Positions 18,011 through 31,215 of a DNA stretch of 64,000 nt are shown here, in pieces. Location: contig NC_062217.1 in the NCBI RefSeq assembly GCF_902686445.1, positions 168,731,098 to 168,795,097 on the forward strand. Reading direction: 5' to 3'. Source of the stretch: Sciurus carolinensis (lineage: Eukaryota; Chordata; Mammalia; Rodentia; Sciuridae). Numbering within the stretch: position 1 is the stretch's first letter; each line of letters begins with the position of its first letter. The position numbers and the translations under genes are program-made. Under the pieces are notes generated by a model that had not been told where the DNA came from, did not search any database, and worked only from the letters and a program-made list of their open reading frames with translations.

Positions 18011-18699
18011 GCTCTCATCTTCTGAGTCAGTGCTTTTTTGTTGGCCCGATGCAGCTGGTCAGCCACAGCTCTGAATTCTGTCTGGACTCTTCTTGTGCTT
18101 TCTGGGCCATCCAAAGGCGCTGGCAGGGACTCCTCTCACCGGCCTCCGCCCCCCTTCTTGTTCCGTCACGTCGTGCTCTCTGTTCCAGCCGTCCTGGGCG
18201 ATGTTCACTGTGTGGAGGAAGAAGTGGTTCTGTCGACACTCATGGGACCCCAGATTTGGTCTCCCGGCTCTGGCCACAGCCCCGCTTCAGCATCTGGACC
18301 CACTGACTGTGCAGCCTGATCCTGGATGGGCCGACTGGCGGCAGGAGCTTCCCCAGGCCGCCCCCTTCCCCTCTCTTCCTGCACCCATTTTGCTTCTGCA
18401 GTTGAATCCTCTCCCCAGAGCTCGGGTGGCGGTGCCTGCAGCCCCCCACGGCCCTCAAGGCCTCCCCGTCCTGTGCTTTGGTGGGAAGCACCCGAGGCCT
18501 TTCTCCTGGCTCTTCACGGAACAATCTCGTTCTCCAGTTCGCAGCATTTGATGACGACAGTAACGAAGACACAGAGTTCCACCCCCGCCGCAGGACGGTG
18601 CTCGGCCCCAGGAGCCCGGCAGCTCCGGGACGTCCTGGCGACCTTCGCATCCGTTCTCAAGGCCTGGCCATCACGGATGGTCCGGGTCCCACTCCAGGC
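18011..18699. other. Unique GC-rich DNA, no gene seen
   Basis: Overlapping open frames on both strands (for example 18,093-18,551 and 18,240-18,650 reverse) with no recognised domain. Confidence 0.4.
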
Positions 18700-18835
18700 C
18701 CCGGGGGATATTCTGAAGTGCAGATTTCTGGACCCCACTAGGATCTACCCCATCGGACCCTGGGAAGGGAACCCTGGAATCTGTATCTAAGGTCCCCAGG
18801 TGTTCCTAAGCCCCCGGAGCTTGAGACTGTGCACT
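18700..18835. mobile_element. Possible MER5-like hAT fragment
   Basis: 'gtgcagatttctggacccca' and 'ccccaggtgttcctaagc' recall MER5-type non-autonomous elements. Weak. Confidence 0.35.
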
Positions 18836-21779
18836 GGGGGAAGTTGGGAGGCTGGGTTGTCTGGCACACGTCAGCCACGAAGCAGCCGTCCCCAAACGAA
18901 GGGCTGAATCATCGGGGTCACAGCCCTGAACTTGACCTTCCGGGATCGCCTCCCACCTGTGCTCCACGCCGAGCGCCCACAGCCCAGGGGACGCCTCCTT
19001 TTGCGCACCACTGTCTCCTGGTCAGCAGCCCCTGAGGTTCGCGCTGGTCTTCGTCCCTTGGCTGGGACCGGTCTGTGTTCTCTGCTGCCCTTAACTGCTC
19101 CTGCCCACGGCACGCTGCAGGGGTCGCAGCTGCGGGCAGCCCCTCCTCACCTGTCTGCACTCAGGTGACCTCACCACTGTCCTCTGGAAAGGACGCGTGT
19201 CAGTGGTCACCAGGCCACAGAGGCTGCTGGGTCAGGTCTTCCCTTCCTCGGCCTCCTTCCCGGTCGCTCGAGCCCAGATGGACCGTTTTATCCCGAGACA
19301 GTTTACTTGCCCCCACCCCCGGCAGCAGCCCCCGCCGCAGCCTCGGACTTCTTTCTTTCTTTCCTCTCTTGGCTTCTCCCTCGGTCCCTCCTTCTCTGAT
19401 TTTGGGGACCGGGAATGGCTGTGGACTGGGTTGGTGCTCCCAAAGCCAGTGCTCAGGCACAAGCCCGTCCGCCCCTGCCACCCAGCCCTTCCCGGCTCAC
19501 CTGGGTGGTTGTCCTCTGCAGGGACGGCTCAGTCGCCTCACCTGCTGCGCAGCCCACAGCAGGCCCAGTTCCTTATGCGCCGCGTGGGTTTAATGCCAGA
19601 GCACCGTGGATTTCTCACGGCATTAACTTTACGGCGCCATCCCCTCTAAAACGGGGCAGATTGGGCAGGTCTTTCTGGGTTTTATGGTAAACCCAGTCAC
19701 CGTACAAGAAAAACTGGCTGTTTAAAAGCTAGTTAAACATGGTATGAATCATCACACCTTTTGTGACTGACAGCCTTCTCAGGACGGGCAGCTGGGTGTC
19801 CCTGCGCCGCCCATGGACTGGATGGGGCTCATGCTGGTGTCAGAGCAGGCCCAGGCCCCTGCCCTCCGCAGCCTCCTTCCACCCAGACCTGCAAACCACT
19901 TACGCTTTTCCTGTCAATTCCTAGGAATTCTGTCTAATAAGCACTGAGAACAAAGCCTTCTTGCATTTGTATGTCGGCTAGAGGGGCAACTGAGTTCCTC
20001 CACAATCTGAGTTTCAAATTCATTAGAGCACCTTTCTTTTAAACCCCTTGACATTCACCTCTTCAGGGAATCAGTGTCGGCCTGACGTGTGATCATGGCG
20101 TCTCATCCGCACCCCGGCTCTGGGCCCACGGGGGCTAACGGAGAATGTGTGCTGGTTGCCTGCAGTTCCCCGGAGAACGGGGACACGGAGAAGGCCACTC
20201 AGGCCTCGCAGGTCGGGCCACCAGCCAGCTGTGGCAGGCTGGAGAGGGCGTGCCAAGTCCCAAGGTGACTCTGACTTTGCAGGCTCCACCTTTGCTATTG
20301 TTATTTGTTTCAAGCTGGTTCACCAGCTGGGGCCTGAGAAGGAGTGGAGCTTACCAGGCCCAGCACACTCCCTCCTGTCCCTGAGTGAGCTGCTCAGAGC
20401 AGAGCTTTGAAGGGCCTGCCCTGCACTGTGGCTCTAGCCAGCGGGGACACCCCTGCAGGACACCAACAGGCTGGACGCCAGCCTGGGAACCCAGAAGCCC
20501 CAAACTGAGACAGAGCCTCAAGATGGGGGACAGGTCGAGGACAAGAGGGTGGCCCGTGGCCAGAACGCCTTGGGGAACAGAGCTTCAGGGTGGGCTGTCG
20601 TGGCAGGGAGAGGCCTTCAGAGCCTCCTGAGGCTGGGCAGGCACCCCAGGCTTTGCTGTCTGGCATGGGATGAGAGCAGGTGGCTTTTCTACACACTGAG
20701 CAAACTGGCCTTCCCTGCAGTGAGTGGTAAAGAGCAGGGGGCCGGAGAAAGGGGAGATCGGGGGTGCACGTGCGGGAGGGCAGGGTTGGGGAGCAGCAGG
20801 GCAGGCGGGAAAGGCTCAAGGCTGGATCACGTGTCAAAGAGGCCTTGAGCCTCAGGAGCCCTCGACCGTTGGTGCAAGAAAGGGCCTGAGTAAAAATGGC
20901 CTCAACAGCCTGAAGCAAAAGCGCCCCCTTCCCCTGGGCCCCGGCGAGGGCATCCTGAAATCCGCTGGTGTGCTTCACGACCTCTTTACTGGACTTGGTG
21001 CTGTTTCCTGGACGGGCCTGCGGGCCAGCACTCACCTTGGTCTGGTTCTCTGGGGTCCTCCTGCAGGGCCTCCCACCCCGCCTCTGTTCTGCAGGGATGA
21101 ATGGGAACATCCTGGGGCTGTTGCTCCATCCACCCCAAACATGGGTTTCTCGAGCCTTCCACCCTCATATCTCCAGGGCCCCGGTATCTCGGCTACCTCG
21201 GCCCAGGGGCTTCTACAAGGGCAGGCGGGTCTCCCCAGCCAGCTGTGCCCAGGGGCTGCTGCCAGCCCAGGTGCATAACAGAGCAGAAGCCAAGAGAGTG
21301 GTGGGCATTTGGGGTCCCCCAGGGCCCTCGGAACCCGTGGGATCTTCACCCACGGGTGAAGGTGAGGATCTTCACCCTCACAGGCAGAAAATGATCGTTC
21401 CACCCGGAGATCAAACAGTCGAAGGGCCGATCAAAAGGAGCTCATTGTACCTTGGGAACCTTGGCTTGTGGATTTTTCTTCCTAACAAAAAAATCATCAG
21501 GGAGAATCTCCAACTTCTGAAGTCCTTAAATCTAAACCTGAGCCGGCAGATTCCAGCCAGGACTCAGAGAAGCAGCTCCACCCTGGAGCCTTGGATGAAG
21601 GGCTCAGCCAGGAATTCATAAAGTATTTATTTAGCTGCCAAAAGCACCCCACCCTCCCTTCTTGTGTGTTAGAATTGATGCGAAGTTTCCGAGACAAGCC
21701 TGCGATTGCGGCTGTCACCAAACAATGCCATATTTCTTTTCTTCTCTTAAATTCTAGGGATCATTCCCTGTAAGAGGGC
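18836..21779. other. Unique DNA, no gene seen
   Basis: GC-rich with an AT-richer patch at 19,890-20,045. A small inverted repeat occurs at about 21,342-21,385 (GATCTTCACCC...GGGTGAAGGTGAGGATC). Open frames up to 238 codons (20,394-21,110, reverse) show no domain. Confidence 0.4.
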
Positions 21780-22200
21780 AATTTGTCTGTCAGGCAGGCA
21801 AAACAGGGGCCGCTCCCTGCCCTCATTAAACTGACAGCACGGTTATTAGCAGAAAACGATGCCAGTCCGCCGTGAAGCTAGCCACTGTTTTGTGGCGAGC
21901 GCCAGGGAGATATTTTCAGTAATTAATTTGATAAATATATTAATTATGAATTGAGTTGACAGTACAATCAGATTGTCAGGCTTCCAGACAGCCTCTTGTG
22001 ATAAGTAGCTCTGTGATGAAGTGGTTGGATTTCAAGCCTGTCATCCTGCCGGGCAGTCCCTTATCACCCGTCTGCCCATTCACTCTGTAATTTCCTGCGC
22101 ATTGTAATTAAATGGTAGCTTTCTGATTGGAAGTGACTCCTCAAACTTAATCTCTTTCTCTCTGAGTATGTGGGGGAGGGGACAAAAAAGCCCTTTGTTT
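21780..22200. promoter_or_regulatory. Candidate conserved non-coding element
   Basis: AT-rich island in GC-rich DNA, dense in homeodomain-type words (AATTAATTTG, TATTAATTATGAATTG) and without repeat signature or coding frame. Typical texture of a vertebrate developmental enhancer; conservation is not shown. Confidence 0.35.
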
Positions 22201-22503
22201 CAGGGTATTTTTTATGTTAAGAGGCAGGACTGCTCCCCCCACGCCCTTAAAAGAACCTGGGGCGCAGAGAGGGAGCCGGGGAACCAGGATGCTTCAGGGC
22301 CGTGAGGGGCGCAGGGCCGGGGGGACGTGCCACGTCCAGCATGGCCGCCTCTGACTCGGCCACTTGGGCTGGTGACCGCTCCTCACTCCTCTAAAGGCCT
22401 GTTTCCCAGCCAGAGAAAGAAAGCATGAGCCAAGATGGCCACACTGGTGGCCCCAGAACGGAGGTTCCAGGAGCCCATGGACGGCTTGCCAGCTCCTGGC
22501 CCT

Positions 22504-22530
22504 GGGGTCTGGGGAGGGGAGGGGGCTGGG
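22504..22530 (+). other. G-quadruplex-capable run
   Basis: Four G-runs of four or five (22,504-07; 22,511-14; 22,516-19; 22,521-25) with loops of 1-3 bases, followed by GGG. This is a strong quadruplex motif on the + strand. Confidence 0.7.
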
Positions 22531-22599
22531 AAAGAGGAGCCGGCCGCGTCAGCTGTTTTTCTCCAGGACAGGTCATTCAGGGAGTCCCTTGCCAGCACT

Positions 22600-22790
22600 T
22601 TTTTTTCCCTTTTGATGAAATTAATTATGAACACTGCCCGGGGTCATTTGACTCCGGAGATACTTGTCAAGATAAAATATTTCAGAAACACTTATATTTA
22701 ATAATTTAATATGGTGGTTCACATTTGGGTGCAACAAAGGGAATTATTGGTAATTGCAAATTTTAAAGAGGCAGGATGAAGCCCGGTAAC
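22600..22790. promoter_or_regulatory. Candidate conserved non-coding element
   Basis: Second AT-rich island with TAATTA-type words (GAAATTAATTATGAAC, AATAATTTAATATGG, GGTAATTGC). No repeat or coding signature. Confidence 0.3.
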
Positions 22791-25700
22791 GTTGAGGACT
22801 CTGGGACAGAACCAGGAAGGTCACCAGAGGGTTTCGCTCAGCAAGGCCCAAGGCCTGGCTTGAGGGTGGGCAGACTTGTCCTTTGTGTGCCCGGCAAAGA
22901 AGTTAATTCCTGAAACCTGAGCGGCAATGCCCAGGTGCCCAGCCTGGACGGACAGAGCCAGTTAGTCCTCGGAGAAGGGAGCGTTCTGCCTGGGAATCCT
23001 GGAGAGTCGGGATTGGAGACTCGGAGCCCCAGGCAGGCCCCGGGCCCTCTGGCTCAGGTACAAGACTCCAGATAAACTTGGCCTCCCAAGTCGGCAACCC
23101 TAGTCATGGAGCTCCCAGGAAGAGCACCCTCGGCAGCGCTCCTGGGGAGACCTGTGGCCACAAAGCAGAGCTGGAACATCATCTCGCCTTCCTCAGGAAC
23201 CCAGCATCTTCCTGGAACACCCGTGGCCCTTATCAATCACCTGGGAATCCTTGGCGCCACCTATGTGCAGGGAGCAGGGGTCACGGCATGGGAGGGCAGG
23301 GGCTTATCTGCATGAATTGGGAAGCCTCGTGTCAGAGTTCCCACCCACCAGGTTCTGTCCACTGGAATCCACCAGGACACGAAAAAAAAATCCTCAAAGT
23401 GACATGGCTTCGACTGCCTTTCACTGGAGGTGAGGCTGAACGTATGCAAATACCAATAATCAAGGCCCAGTTTTAACAGGAAATGAGGAAGTGATCACTG
23501 AGGACAGCCGCTGATTTCCACTCACGTTTCTTTCAGGCATGCGTGTTTCTTTCTTTCCCAAAGTTCCAGCTTGCTGTCCTTTTCTTAACTTTTCAAAGCG
23601 AACTTAAGAGCCTCCGCTATGAGCAGAGGTGAATATTTGCCTTTGTCAGATCATCCTCGAATCTGTATTTTAACACGTTCTCATTATATTTCAAAGAGCA
23701 GACATGATTGCTCTTGGGGGGAAAAAAAAGTAAGACCAAAGACAGGGAATATTCTCTTACCCACCCTCCACCCAGAAGCGTCCTCGTCTGTCCGAGCTGG
23801 CCGGGTGTCGGTTGTTAAATCCTGCATGAGGAACCACAGGCTCCTTTATTTGATACCAGAAGTGACTGGTAAGTGGACGCAAATTGATTTTGGAGAGGTT
23901 GGTAAGTGATAATCCTCCCCAGCTTCCCAGCAAAGAAAATACACCTATTCGAGGGAATTTTCAATTTGGGTTTGAACTTGCTGATGCCTTTTTAGAGTCC
24001 AAGTGGAAACTACGGAGCTTTTGTGTGCCAGTCAGGTGTCTTTGCTTAATGCCGAGGAGGAATGATAAATATGCAGGCGCTTTGATGTTCCTACCACACA
24101 GGCCTCCGGAGGGGCTGAGTAGAAGGCAGTTGACACTGTGGTTTCCATCCCTCTGCAGGGATCGAACGGATGCTTGAAAATAAATGGCACCTGTGGAGAA
24201 AGTGCGTTGTCCCTGATTATGTCACCGAGCCGCGTTCCCCATCCTGGCTCAAGGGCGCTGGGCTCAGAGCTCTTCCTGGCAGGGGAATGTGAAGGCAGGA
24301 AGGGGGGCAGGGACTCACTCTGGTTCATTCTGTTTGTGGGAAGCCCCCCTGAGGAGCCGGGCTGCTGGAGGAGCTGAGGAGACGTGGGACAGAGGCTAAT
24401 CTGCAGGCAGCGCTGAAAGGAGAAAGCTCTCCAGAGATGAATGCAGCTCCACTTGGCTGGGCCGCCTTCTTGGGGCCTCGATTTCCCCAACTGTAAAAAT
24501 GAAGGTTTGGCCTAGGCCATCCCTAACCTGCAATTTCCACCATGATTAGAATATGAAGTGGCCAAACTGTCCTTGTGTCAGGGTGGGTCCCTTGGAGGCC
24601 TCTGTGTCAGCCCCACCCCCTCAAAGTCAACCTTCCTTCCTGGTGCGGGTGGTGAGGGCCCAGGGCAGGGGGTGGAGAGCCAAGGTATCCCTGGAGAGTC
24701 TGAAGACCCCACCCAGCAACGGCTGCACGGTGACTTTCGGGGGCCTGGACACTGCTGCCTTCATGAACCTTTGCTCTATAAAACAGTATTTAAAGATTTG
24801 TTTTGTCCACTGCGTTGATCTAAAGATGAGTATAATCCTGGCTGGATTCACTACACTTCCATTATTCTTGCATGCATTTCTTTCTTCTGATTTTAAGGGA
24901 AATTAAAGTGAAAATGTTTTTGTAGGCCCTGAAGAAGCATGGCGGACTCTGGGTTCAATGAGTACGTGGGCCCGGTTTACTGCCTCCCTGGGAAGCCCCC
25001 CTGCCTTCAGAAGCTGCCAGCCCTCCTTTTGGGTTTGTACAGCCAACAACCAGAACCAGCCCTGACCAGAGGGACAGAAGCAGATGGAGCTCTGTACTGC
25101 TGAGCTGTGTCACATGAACTTGACTGAGAGGGAAGGTGGGGGCCATTGTGACTTCAGGGCCTAGCCCGGCTCTGAGCAGCTTGGTGCACTGGGACAGTAT
25201 GTGCCTTGGGGTCAGAGACCACTGGGCTCGCCTCTCCCCCATCCACTTCCTCTCTGAGTGACCCGGGGCCAGCTGCTTGCTCTTGGCCTCAGTTTTTCAA
25301 TCTGCAAATGGAGACAAATGTCTCCTGAGCAGCACAGCCCTTGGTCAGTGGGAGCTATTGTTGCAATGTCACACGTGAGGTGACCACAGGCTCCCTATTT
25401 TCCAGGCAGTCTCAGTATCCATGAGAGCCCCCAAGTGCATTCACGCTTGGCAGACCACAGGTCCAATTCCTGCTTCGTAACTTCCGGCCCCGTAGCTGCC
25501 CTCCTGGGGCTGACGGCGGAATGAGGCCGGGGTATTTTTGCTTTCCTTTCTCCAACAGATTTGCCAGACAAATCATCTGGAAATGATTGTGTGGGGACAG
25601 AAACTCGGGGGCCCTTGCAGGATTCTTCCCGTTAGTGCACTGGCAACAAACTTTTTGTAAGCTGGCCGATCACAGCCCTGAAGTCACGAGGTGCCACTCA

Positions 25701-27430
25701 GCTCTGAATCAAACCAGCAGGGGTTCTGAAGGCTCCTGTAATTTCGTGTGGAAGCAATACCTTAAATTAATATTTTCTTTAGTTCAAAAGGCTGCTTCGC
25801 CTTTGGCCGAGTGTTCCTGCTGCAGGGTACCAAGGAGTAGCCCTGGCCAGGAGGCCCCGCGATGTGGGGACAAAAGCCCCATGCACACATCAATAATGAA
25901 AAAATATCTCACCCGGCGGCATTAGTCCACCAAAAATGTTTTACACCAGTTGAGAACAAAAATCAATTCTGAAGTGCAGTATATCACGGCCCATAAATTA
26001 CACGTGTCCAATCAAAAAAGTGAGGGGAAAAGAGCAGAGGGGAGGACAGTGGCGTGTCCCTGGAGGTGGACTCCAGGCCCGGGCAGCTCCCCCACGGGTG
26101 CAGCGCCTGCTCACGGCCTCAGAAATGGGCGAGGAAGAGGGCAGCGCGGAGGCCGAGGTGGGAGGTGAGGGGCTTGGGCTCCATGTCCATTTGTCCCGCG
26201 TAGAGGTTCCCGCGCACCGCGGTCCTGAGCCTGCTTGGCCTGGCTGCCTTTGGCGCCTCCCTTGCCTCGAGGTCAACACCAGGAAGGCAGCTTGTGCACT
26301 CCCCTCACAGCTTGTCCACTCCCCTCAACCCCGAGTCCTCTTACCAGGGAGAGATTTGTTCCAAAGTGCAGAAGTTGTAGCCACAGTGACCACCCAAGTG
26401 GAGGGGTGGCCTCCTCACAGACCCCAAGCCCACTTGCTTTCCCAGTGACACATGGGACCCCCCACAATTCTTTCCAAGGAGCAGCTACCCCCGCTTTGCT
26501 GAGCCAAGTCAGAGGTGCCCTGACGGAGTTGCTGGGGTCCGGCTGCAGGGCTCCTGGCTCCCACTCAGGCCCCTGCCCCAGCTCCTACAGATGCCAGGCT
26601 TCGAGGCCTGGGCCCACCAGTCCCTCACCATCACCCACCCCGCCTGCAGGGCAGTGGTTCTAGCCAGGGCCACCTACAGTGGTGTGATCCCTCCGCAGCA
26701 GAATACCTGCCCCCTGCCTGCCCCCTGCCTGCCCCACTGCCTGCCCCCAATCCCATTCCCTCTAAAGCCAGAAGGAACCTCAGAGGGTCTCCAGTGTGAG
26801 CCATTCATTGTGCAGAATGGGAGGCCAAGGCCCAACGCAGGGCAGCAGCTGTTCAGGGTCACAGGGAAGGGCAGGTGGAGGGTCAGAACCCCAGCAATCC
26901 ACCCCAGGGCTCTCTCCTGAGCCCAGGGTAGGGTAGACATTGGGACAACTGTTAACTCGCCTCCTGCTGGGGACTTGGGGGTGCCACTCACAGCCACCAG
27001 CACCCTGCTCCCTACTCTTTCCAGTCAGTGAGATTCCCAGGAAGGGCCTGTGAACTTTCCACCAGTTCCCACTTTCCCAGAAGTGGGCACCCCTCTCTGT
27101 TCTGCGCTCACCCGAATGTTAACTGGAGCCCAGTGAGCGATAAGCAGACCATAACCCGCTTCCCAGCCTGGGTCTCTTAGGCTCCCAACCTACTGGTAAC
27201 TAAATCTCAGCTGGCTGCAGTCTCTGTCTCATGTGGGGGAAGGCGTCTGTCGGGCAGCAGATCCGTCATGCACCTCTGCTTGCAGCACAGCCGTGGCTCC
27301 CCCTGACCTGGCCCAGCTTAGAGCGCCCATGTGGCCCGACGCCGGTGACTGACAGTTAAGTAAGTTAGGGTCTCGGAGTTTGCAACTTTCTGTGCGGCAG
27401 GTATTTCATCCCAGGTTAATTTTGCATTTA
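22791..27430. other. Mostly unique DNA, no gene seen
   Basis: Holds short MIR-like pieces at about 24,465-24,530 and 25,200-25,330 and AT-richer patches near 23,860-24,090 and 25,740-26,010. A CCTGCC-type tandem repeat lies at 26,707-26,748. No exon or RNA gene recognised. Confidence 0.4.
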
Positions 27431-27559
27431 CGTGTTGCATCAATATTTATCATGTGCCATTTGGTACTGGGCTAGATCTCAGGGAGGGACCAGTGAACGT
27501 GACAATAATTCCACTGCTTTCCTGGAGCCTGTGGTCGGCCCCCTGGCTCCTCCCCACAC

Positions 27560-27740
27560 CCAGTGAGCACCCTCGGTACCTGGCAAGCCATTGTCCTCCA
27601 GGCCTTCACACAGGCTGCCTGGCTTTGCCTGGACTACCCTTTGTCCTCCCCCCCACGAGCTTCCTCAGCAGGCAAACTCCAAATCAGCCCATCCCATACT
27701 CCATCCTGGACGCCTGGCAGAAGCTGGCTCCTCCGTTCTC
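27560..27740 (+). repeat. Probable L2 fragment
   Basis: 'aggccttcacacaggctgcctggctttgcctgg' and the following bases follow the L2 3' end pattern. Ends approximate. Confidence 0.5.
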
Positions 27741-28555
27741 AGTTTGTGGTGACCGATCCAGCAACTTTGCATTGGCATAACCCTCCACTCACCCCTGCCT
27801 CCCCTGCCACCTGCCACCTCCCGAGCCGTCCTTACATCCTAACGCTCAGCACGGCGCTGCACAGCTGGGGTCTCCTCTTCCCTGTTCAGCTGACTCTCCT
27901 GCCACACACCCAAAGGTCTTACCCCACCTGCTTCTGCTCTGGTGTGAAACTGCATTCAAATTCAATGTGAAAATGACACAGTGACCTATTTTAAAAGAAA
28001 ACGTGTGTGTTCGGGGAAGCCAGGAACGATGGTACTTGGGGGGCAGGGGTTGAAAGGGAAAGAGAACCAGAGCTTGCGTCCACACCGGAGCGTCGCTTTC
28101 CCCAGGTTCTGTGCCTCTTGAGGATGCTGAAGGGTCTTGGGGCCTGAGGGTCGGCAGAGTCACAACCACCTGGGGAGAGGGCAGCTCTCTCACCTGCCAA
28201 AGTCAAGAACTTCACAGAAATGAGCCACACGGTGGCTCCCACGTGGTCCTGGCCTCTGCTAGAACCGTCCCCATGCCTCACCAAGTGCCCGGACCTGGAG
28301 GAGCTTGAAACTCTTAATTGACTAAGTGAGCAAGTGACTGATTAAGGAATAAAATTAAGCCAAAACAGCTGACAAAGTGAAATTATGACTCTTGTCAGTC
28401 AGTCAGATAGGAAGATTAATAAATTAACATGCACGGAGCCCCTGGGATTTCAGCAGTGTGTCAGGCCTGAGAAGCCACCAAGCTCTCATTTTAAGGCTAT
28501 GGACTTTACAGTCCAGGGAGGTTGGGGAACTTCCCCAATTACTCAACACCAAGCT
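27741..28555. other. Unique DNA, no gene seen
   Basis: Mixed composition with an AT-richer part at 28,310-28,430. Nothing recognised. Confidence 0.4.
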
Positions 28556-28745
28556 CATTCATGCATTTATTCTCTTGCCTAACATTTATGGAGAGTCTAG
28601 TATGACCAGGCACTTTGTGCATATGTAGGAGACATCAGAGAGAAAAATGCACAAAATCCAAGTTTCCTGCAGGTCCCATTCCAGCTGGGACAATAGACCA
28701 TGCACACGATAAGTTCGGAAATCAGATAACAGGCGAGAAGGAAAA
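28556..28745 (+). repeat. Old mammalian interspersed repeat
   Basis: 'catttattctcttgcctaac', 'gaccaggcactttgtgc' and a following '...ccagctgggacaatagacca' follow a common ancient repeat (TATTTATTGAGCACC-type). Related pieces occur at 27,430-27,545 and 57,105-57,230. Family not assigned. Confidence 0.45.
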
Positions 28746-29004
28746 CAGACCCAAGTGAAGGGCTGGGAATGTGTGGGGTGGTGTTTAAATAGTATGAATT
28801 AAGCAGTGGACAGAGTCGACCACACTGAAGCAAGATTGAAGGTTTCTGAGGGAAGCGAGAGGATTTGCTCTCTTGTTATGAACACTGAGCAAGCCTGTGT
28901 GTGTGCTTGGTGTGAGTAAGTGCTCGGCACCGTGTTTGACAGCACACTCACCCCCAACGACACCATCACTGACCTTGTTATTATTGTCCAGTGACATCCT
29001 CACG

Positions 29005-29045
29005 TCACCGTCATCTTCATCGTCATCATCATCATTATCAGCAAC
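29005..29045 (+). repeat. (ATC)n microsatellite
   Basis: CATCTTCATCGTCATCATC and following repeats of the triplet, interrupted. Confidence 0.8.
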
Positions 29046-29229
29046 ATCATTCTTCATCTTTATTCTCCCATCTGCAAGGCTTTCTTCCCCTCCTAATTTG
29101 TTTTCTCCTGGGAAGTGCTAGAGGCCAAGAGCTCACAACCATCATTGCCACAGGTAACTAACACCTTCCAGGAAGAGTTTCCTGGGACTTCCAGTCCAGG
29201 ACATTTCTGCTACTTCAGGATGGGGGAAA

Positions 29230-30480
29230 TTGTTGGGAACGGTAGAGAGTCAGGTTTTATCCTACTAACATGTTACAAGTTTGTCTGCTACAGATTTATG
29301 GATGCTGGAGGAGAAACAAGACTCCTGGGTCATAGAGAAAGGACAATTTATTACTCAGAACAGTAGCAGAAGCCAGGGTATCAGCACCGACATGAGTGAT
29401 CCGAGCCCTAATTCCTAGAGGACAATGTGATATGGGTTGGGGGTCCTGCTCAGGTAAGGATGCTCGTTACAAAAGAAGAGCACCAAGCTTAGGGCCACCG
29501 GAGCTTTTATAATGGGCAGTAAGTTTACTTGAACTCTGCCCTAGAGACAGACATGACCTTGTCATACTGCTCAGCTACCCTTTGCTCTGGACACTGAGAC
29601 TATCTTTATCTTCTAAGGTTGTTTTCAGTACAAATATCTTGAAAAGATGGTCTGGCATAGAGGAAATTGGGGCTTTGCTCTCAAGACCTATCTGCAGAAA
29701 CACAAGAGACCTAGGATAATTCTCAACCAACAGAGACTAAAGAGATCAGAGGTAAAGAAATACTTGTTCAGAGTCATTATTAGTTAGGCATTTATTCATC
29801 TTTTGGGAATTTTTGGATGGGTGAGAATCTAGGCTGTTATTTAGGGACTGCTTTTTCTGCCATGTCAGGGAGTCAGGATTATTCCTGGCTCTGGTTGGAC
29901 CTCTAGGGCTGCAACTTTTCCAGTGGTGTAATGTTGGATAATTTGCTCAGCCCATTTCTTTATCCTTGTAATAGGTATTTCTTTAGGTTCTTGGGAGGTT
30001 CAAATGATTTGCTGTCTCAGTCATGCTGAGCTCAGTAAAGATGGCAGGGCTAATGGCCATCCACCCGGAAAAGCATGGGTTTTAGGAAACCAACTGCAAA
30101 TCAGTGGCTCAGTCAGGTGATGAGGTGTGACCTGGCCCTCTGATACCGGAAGTAGGAGATAGACCTTTTAACCTTCTGTGCAGTGACTCTTTTAGATCTT
30201 TGGGATTGAGCTATTTCAGAATTTAAGGTGCCAGAACTTGTTTACACATGTCTTCAGAAATTGTGTTACAGTTAAAGCCAAAATAAGCATTCATATTGTT
30301 TCTAGCAATCTCTTTTAAAATCTCAAAGGTGAATCCAGGATATTAGTCTGTTCAGATACTGCATCAATACACATGCTATAAAGATCAAGTCTGTCACATA
30401 GAATCCAGAACAGACATATGTTTTCATAAACCATACAGCTCAGGAACTCCAAGATAGAGTTTCTATTGGTGTGAGGAGAC
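29230..30480. other. Gene-free stretch, possibly an old LTR element
   Basis: Composition and words (GGACAATTTATTACTCAGAAC, split by changes) suggest a decayed LTR retrotransposon, perhaps minus strand. I cannot name the family and see no open frame. Confidence 0.25.
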
Positions 30481-30689
30481 ACTCAACTCAATACATTAAA
30501 CACCTCCTCTGTGTCCACTCTCTGTCACGCAGTGGGATGACCCAGCTAGAGCTTCCCTGAAGGGGCTTGTGGGCACACCCGACCCAATTCAGAGTAACTG
30601 CCATGGGGAGGTTTAACAAGAAGATATGTCGGAGGCGGGGAGAGAATGCGGAGATAGGAAGGCGATTGCTGAGTAACTAAACCCTGAGA

Positions 30690-31027
30690 TCGGGTAACTT
30701 ATGAAGAATAAAGTTTATTTAACTCAGGGTTGCAGAGGCTGGATGTCCAAGGCCAGGGTGGTGGCACCTGCTTGTCTGGTCAGGGCCCTCTGCTGCGTCA
30801 TAACGTGGTGGAGGGAGGGCATCACACAGGGAGGCGGAGCAAACACGCCACCTCAGGTCCCCCTTCATCTTCCTATAAAGACCATAATGGCATCACTGGA
30901 GGCTCCTCCCTCCTGACCTCATCTAATCCCATTACCTCTCAAAGGCCCCACCTCCAAATCTATTAACACATGAATTGGAATTAAGTTTCCTATGCATAAA
31001 CTTTGAGGGACACATTCAGACCTTAGC
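30690..31027 (-). mobile_element. MaLR-type LTR, minus strand
   Basis: 'agtttatttaactcagggtt', 'gaggctggatgtccaaggcc', 'tcatctaatcccattacctc', 'ccccacctccaaatctatta' and 'acacattcagacctta' are the reverse of a MaLR (MST/MLT1) LTR. No internal region beside it, so probably a solo LTR. Confidence 0.75.
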
Positions 31028-31059
31028 GAGGTCACGCGTGGCGTTCTGAAGCGGGCGGA

Positions 31060-31215
31060 GCCTGGAAGAGCTGAGCCAAATCTCAGTTTGTTCTGGATTC
31101 CAGTCCTGACTACCTCAGTGACCTTCAGCAAACCACTGAAACCTAAACTTTTCTGGGGCTTCTTCCTCACTTGTAAGAAGAGAATGCTAAAATCAGTCCT
31201 GTAGAACCTCGTGAA
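31060..31215 (+). repeat. MIR fragment
   Basis: 'ccagtcctgactacctcagtgaccttcagc' and 'cttcttcctcacttgtaag' follow the MIR order. Diverged. Confidence 0.6.

Noticed and set aside
20394..21110. 238-codon reverse open frame as a host gene
   Set aside because: It overlaps several + strand frames, has no recognised motif and no splice or promoter context.
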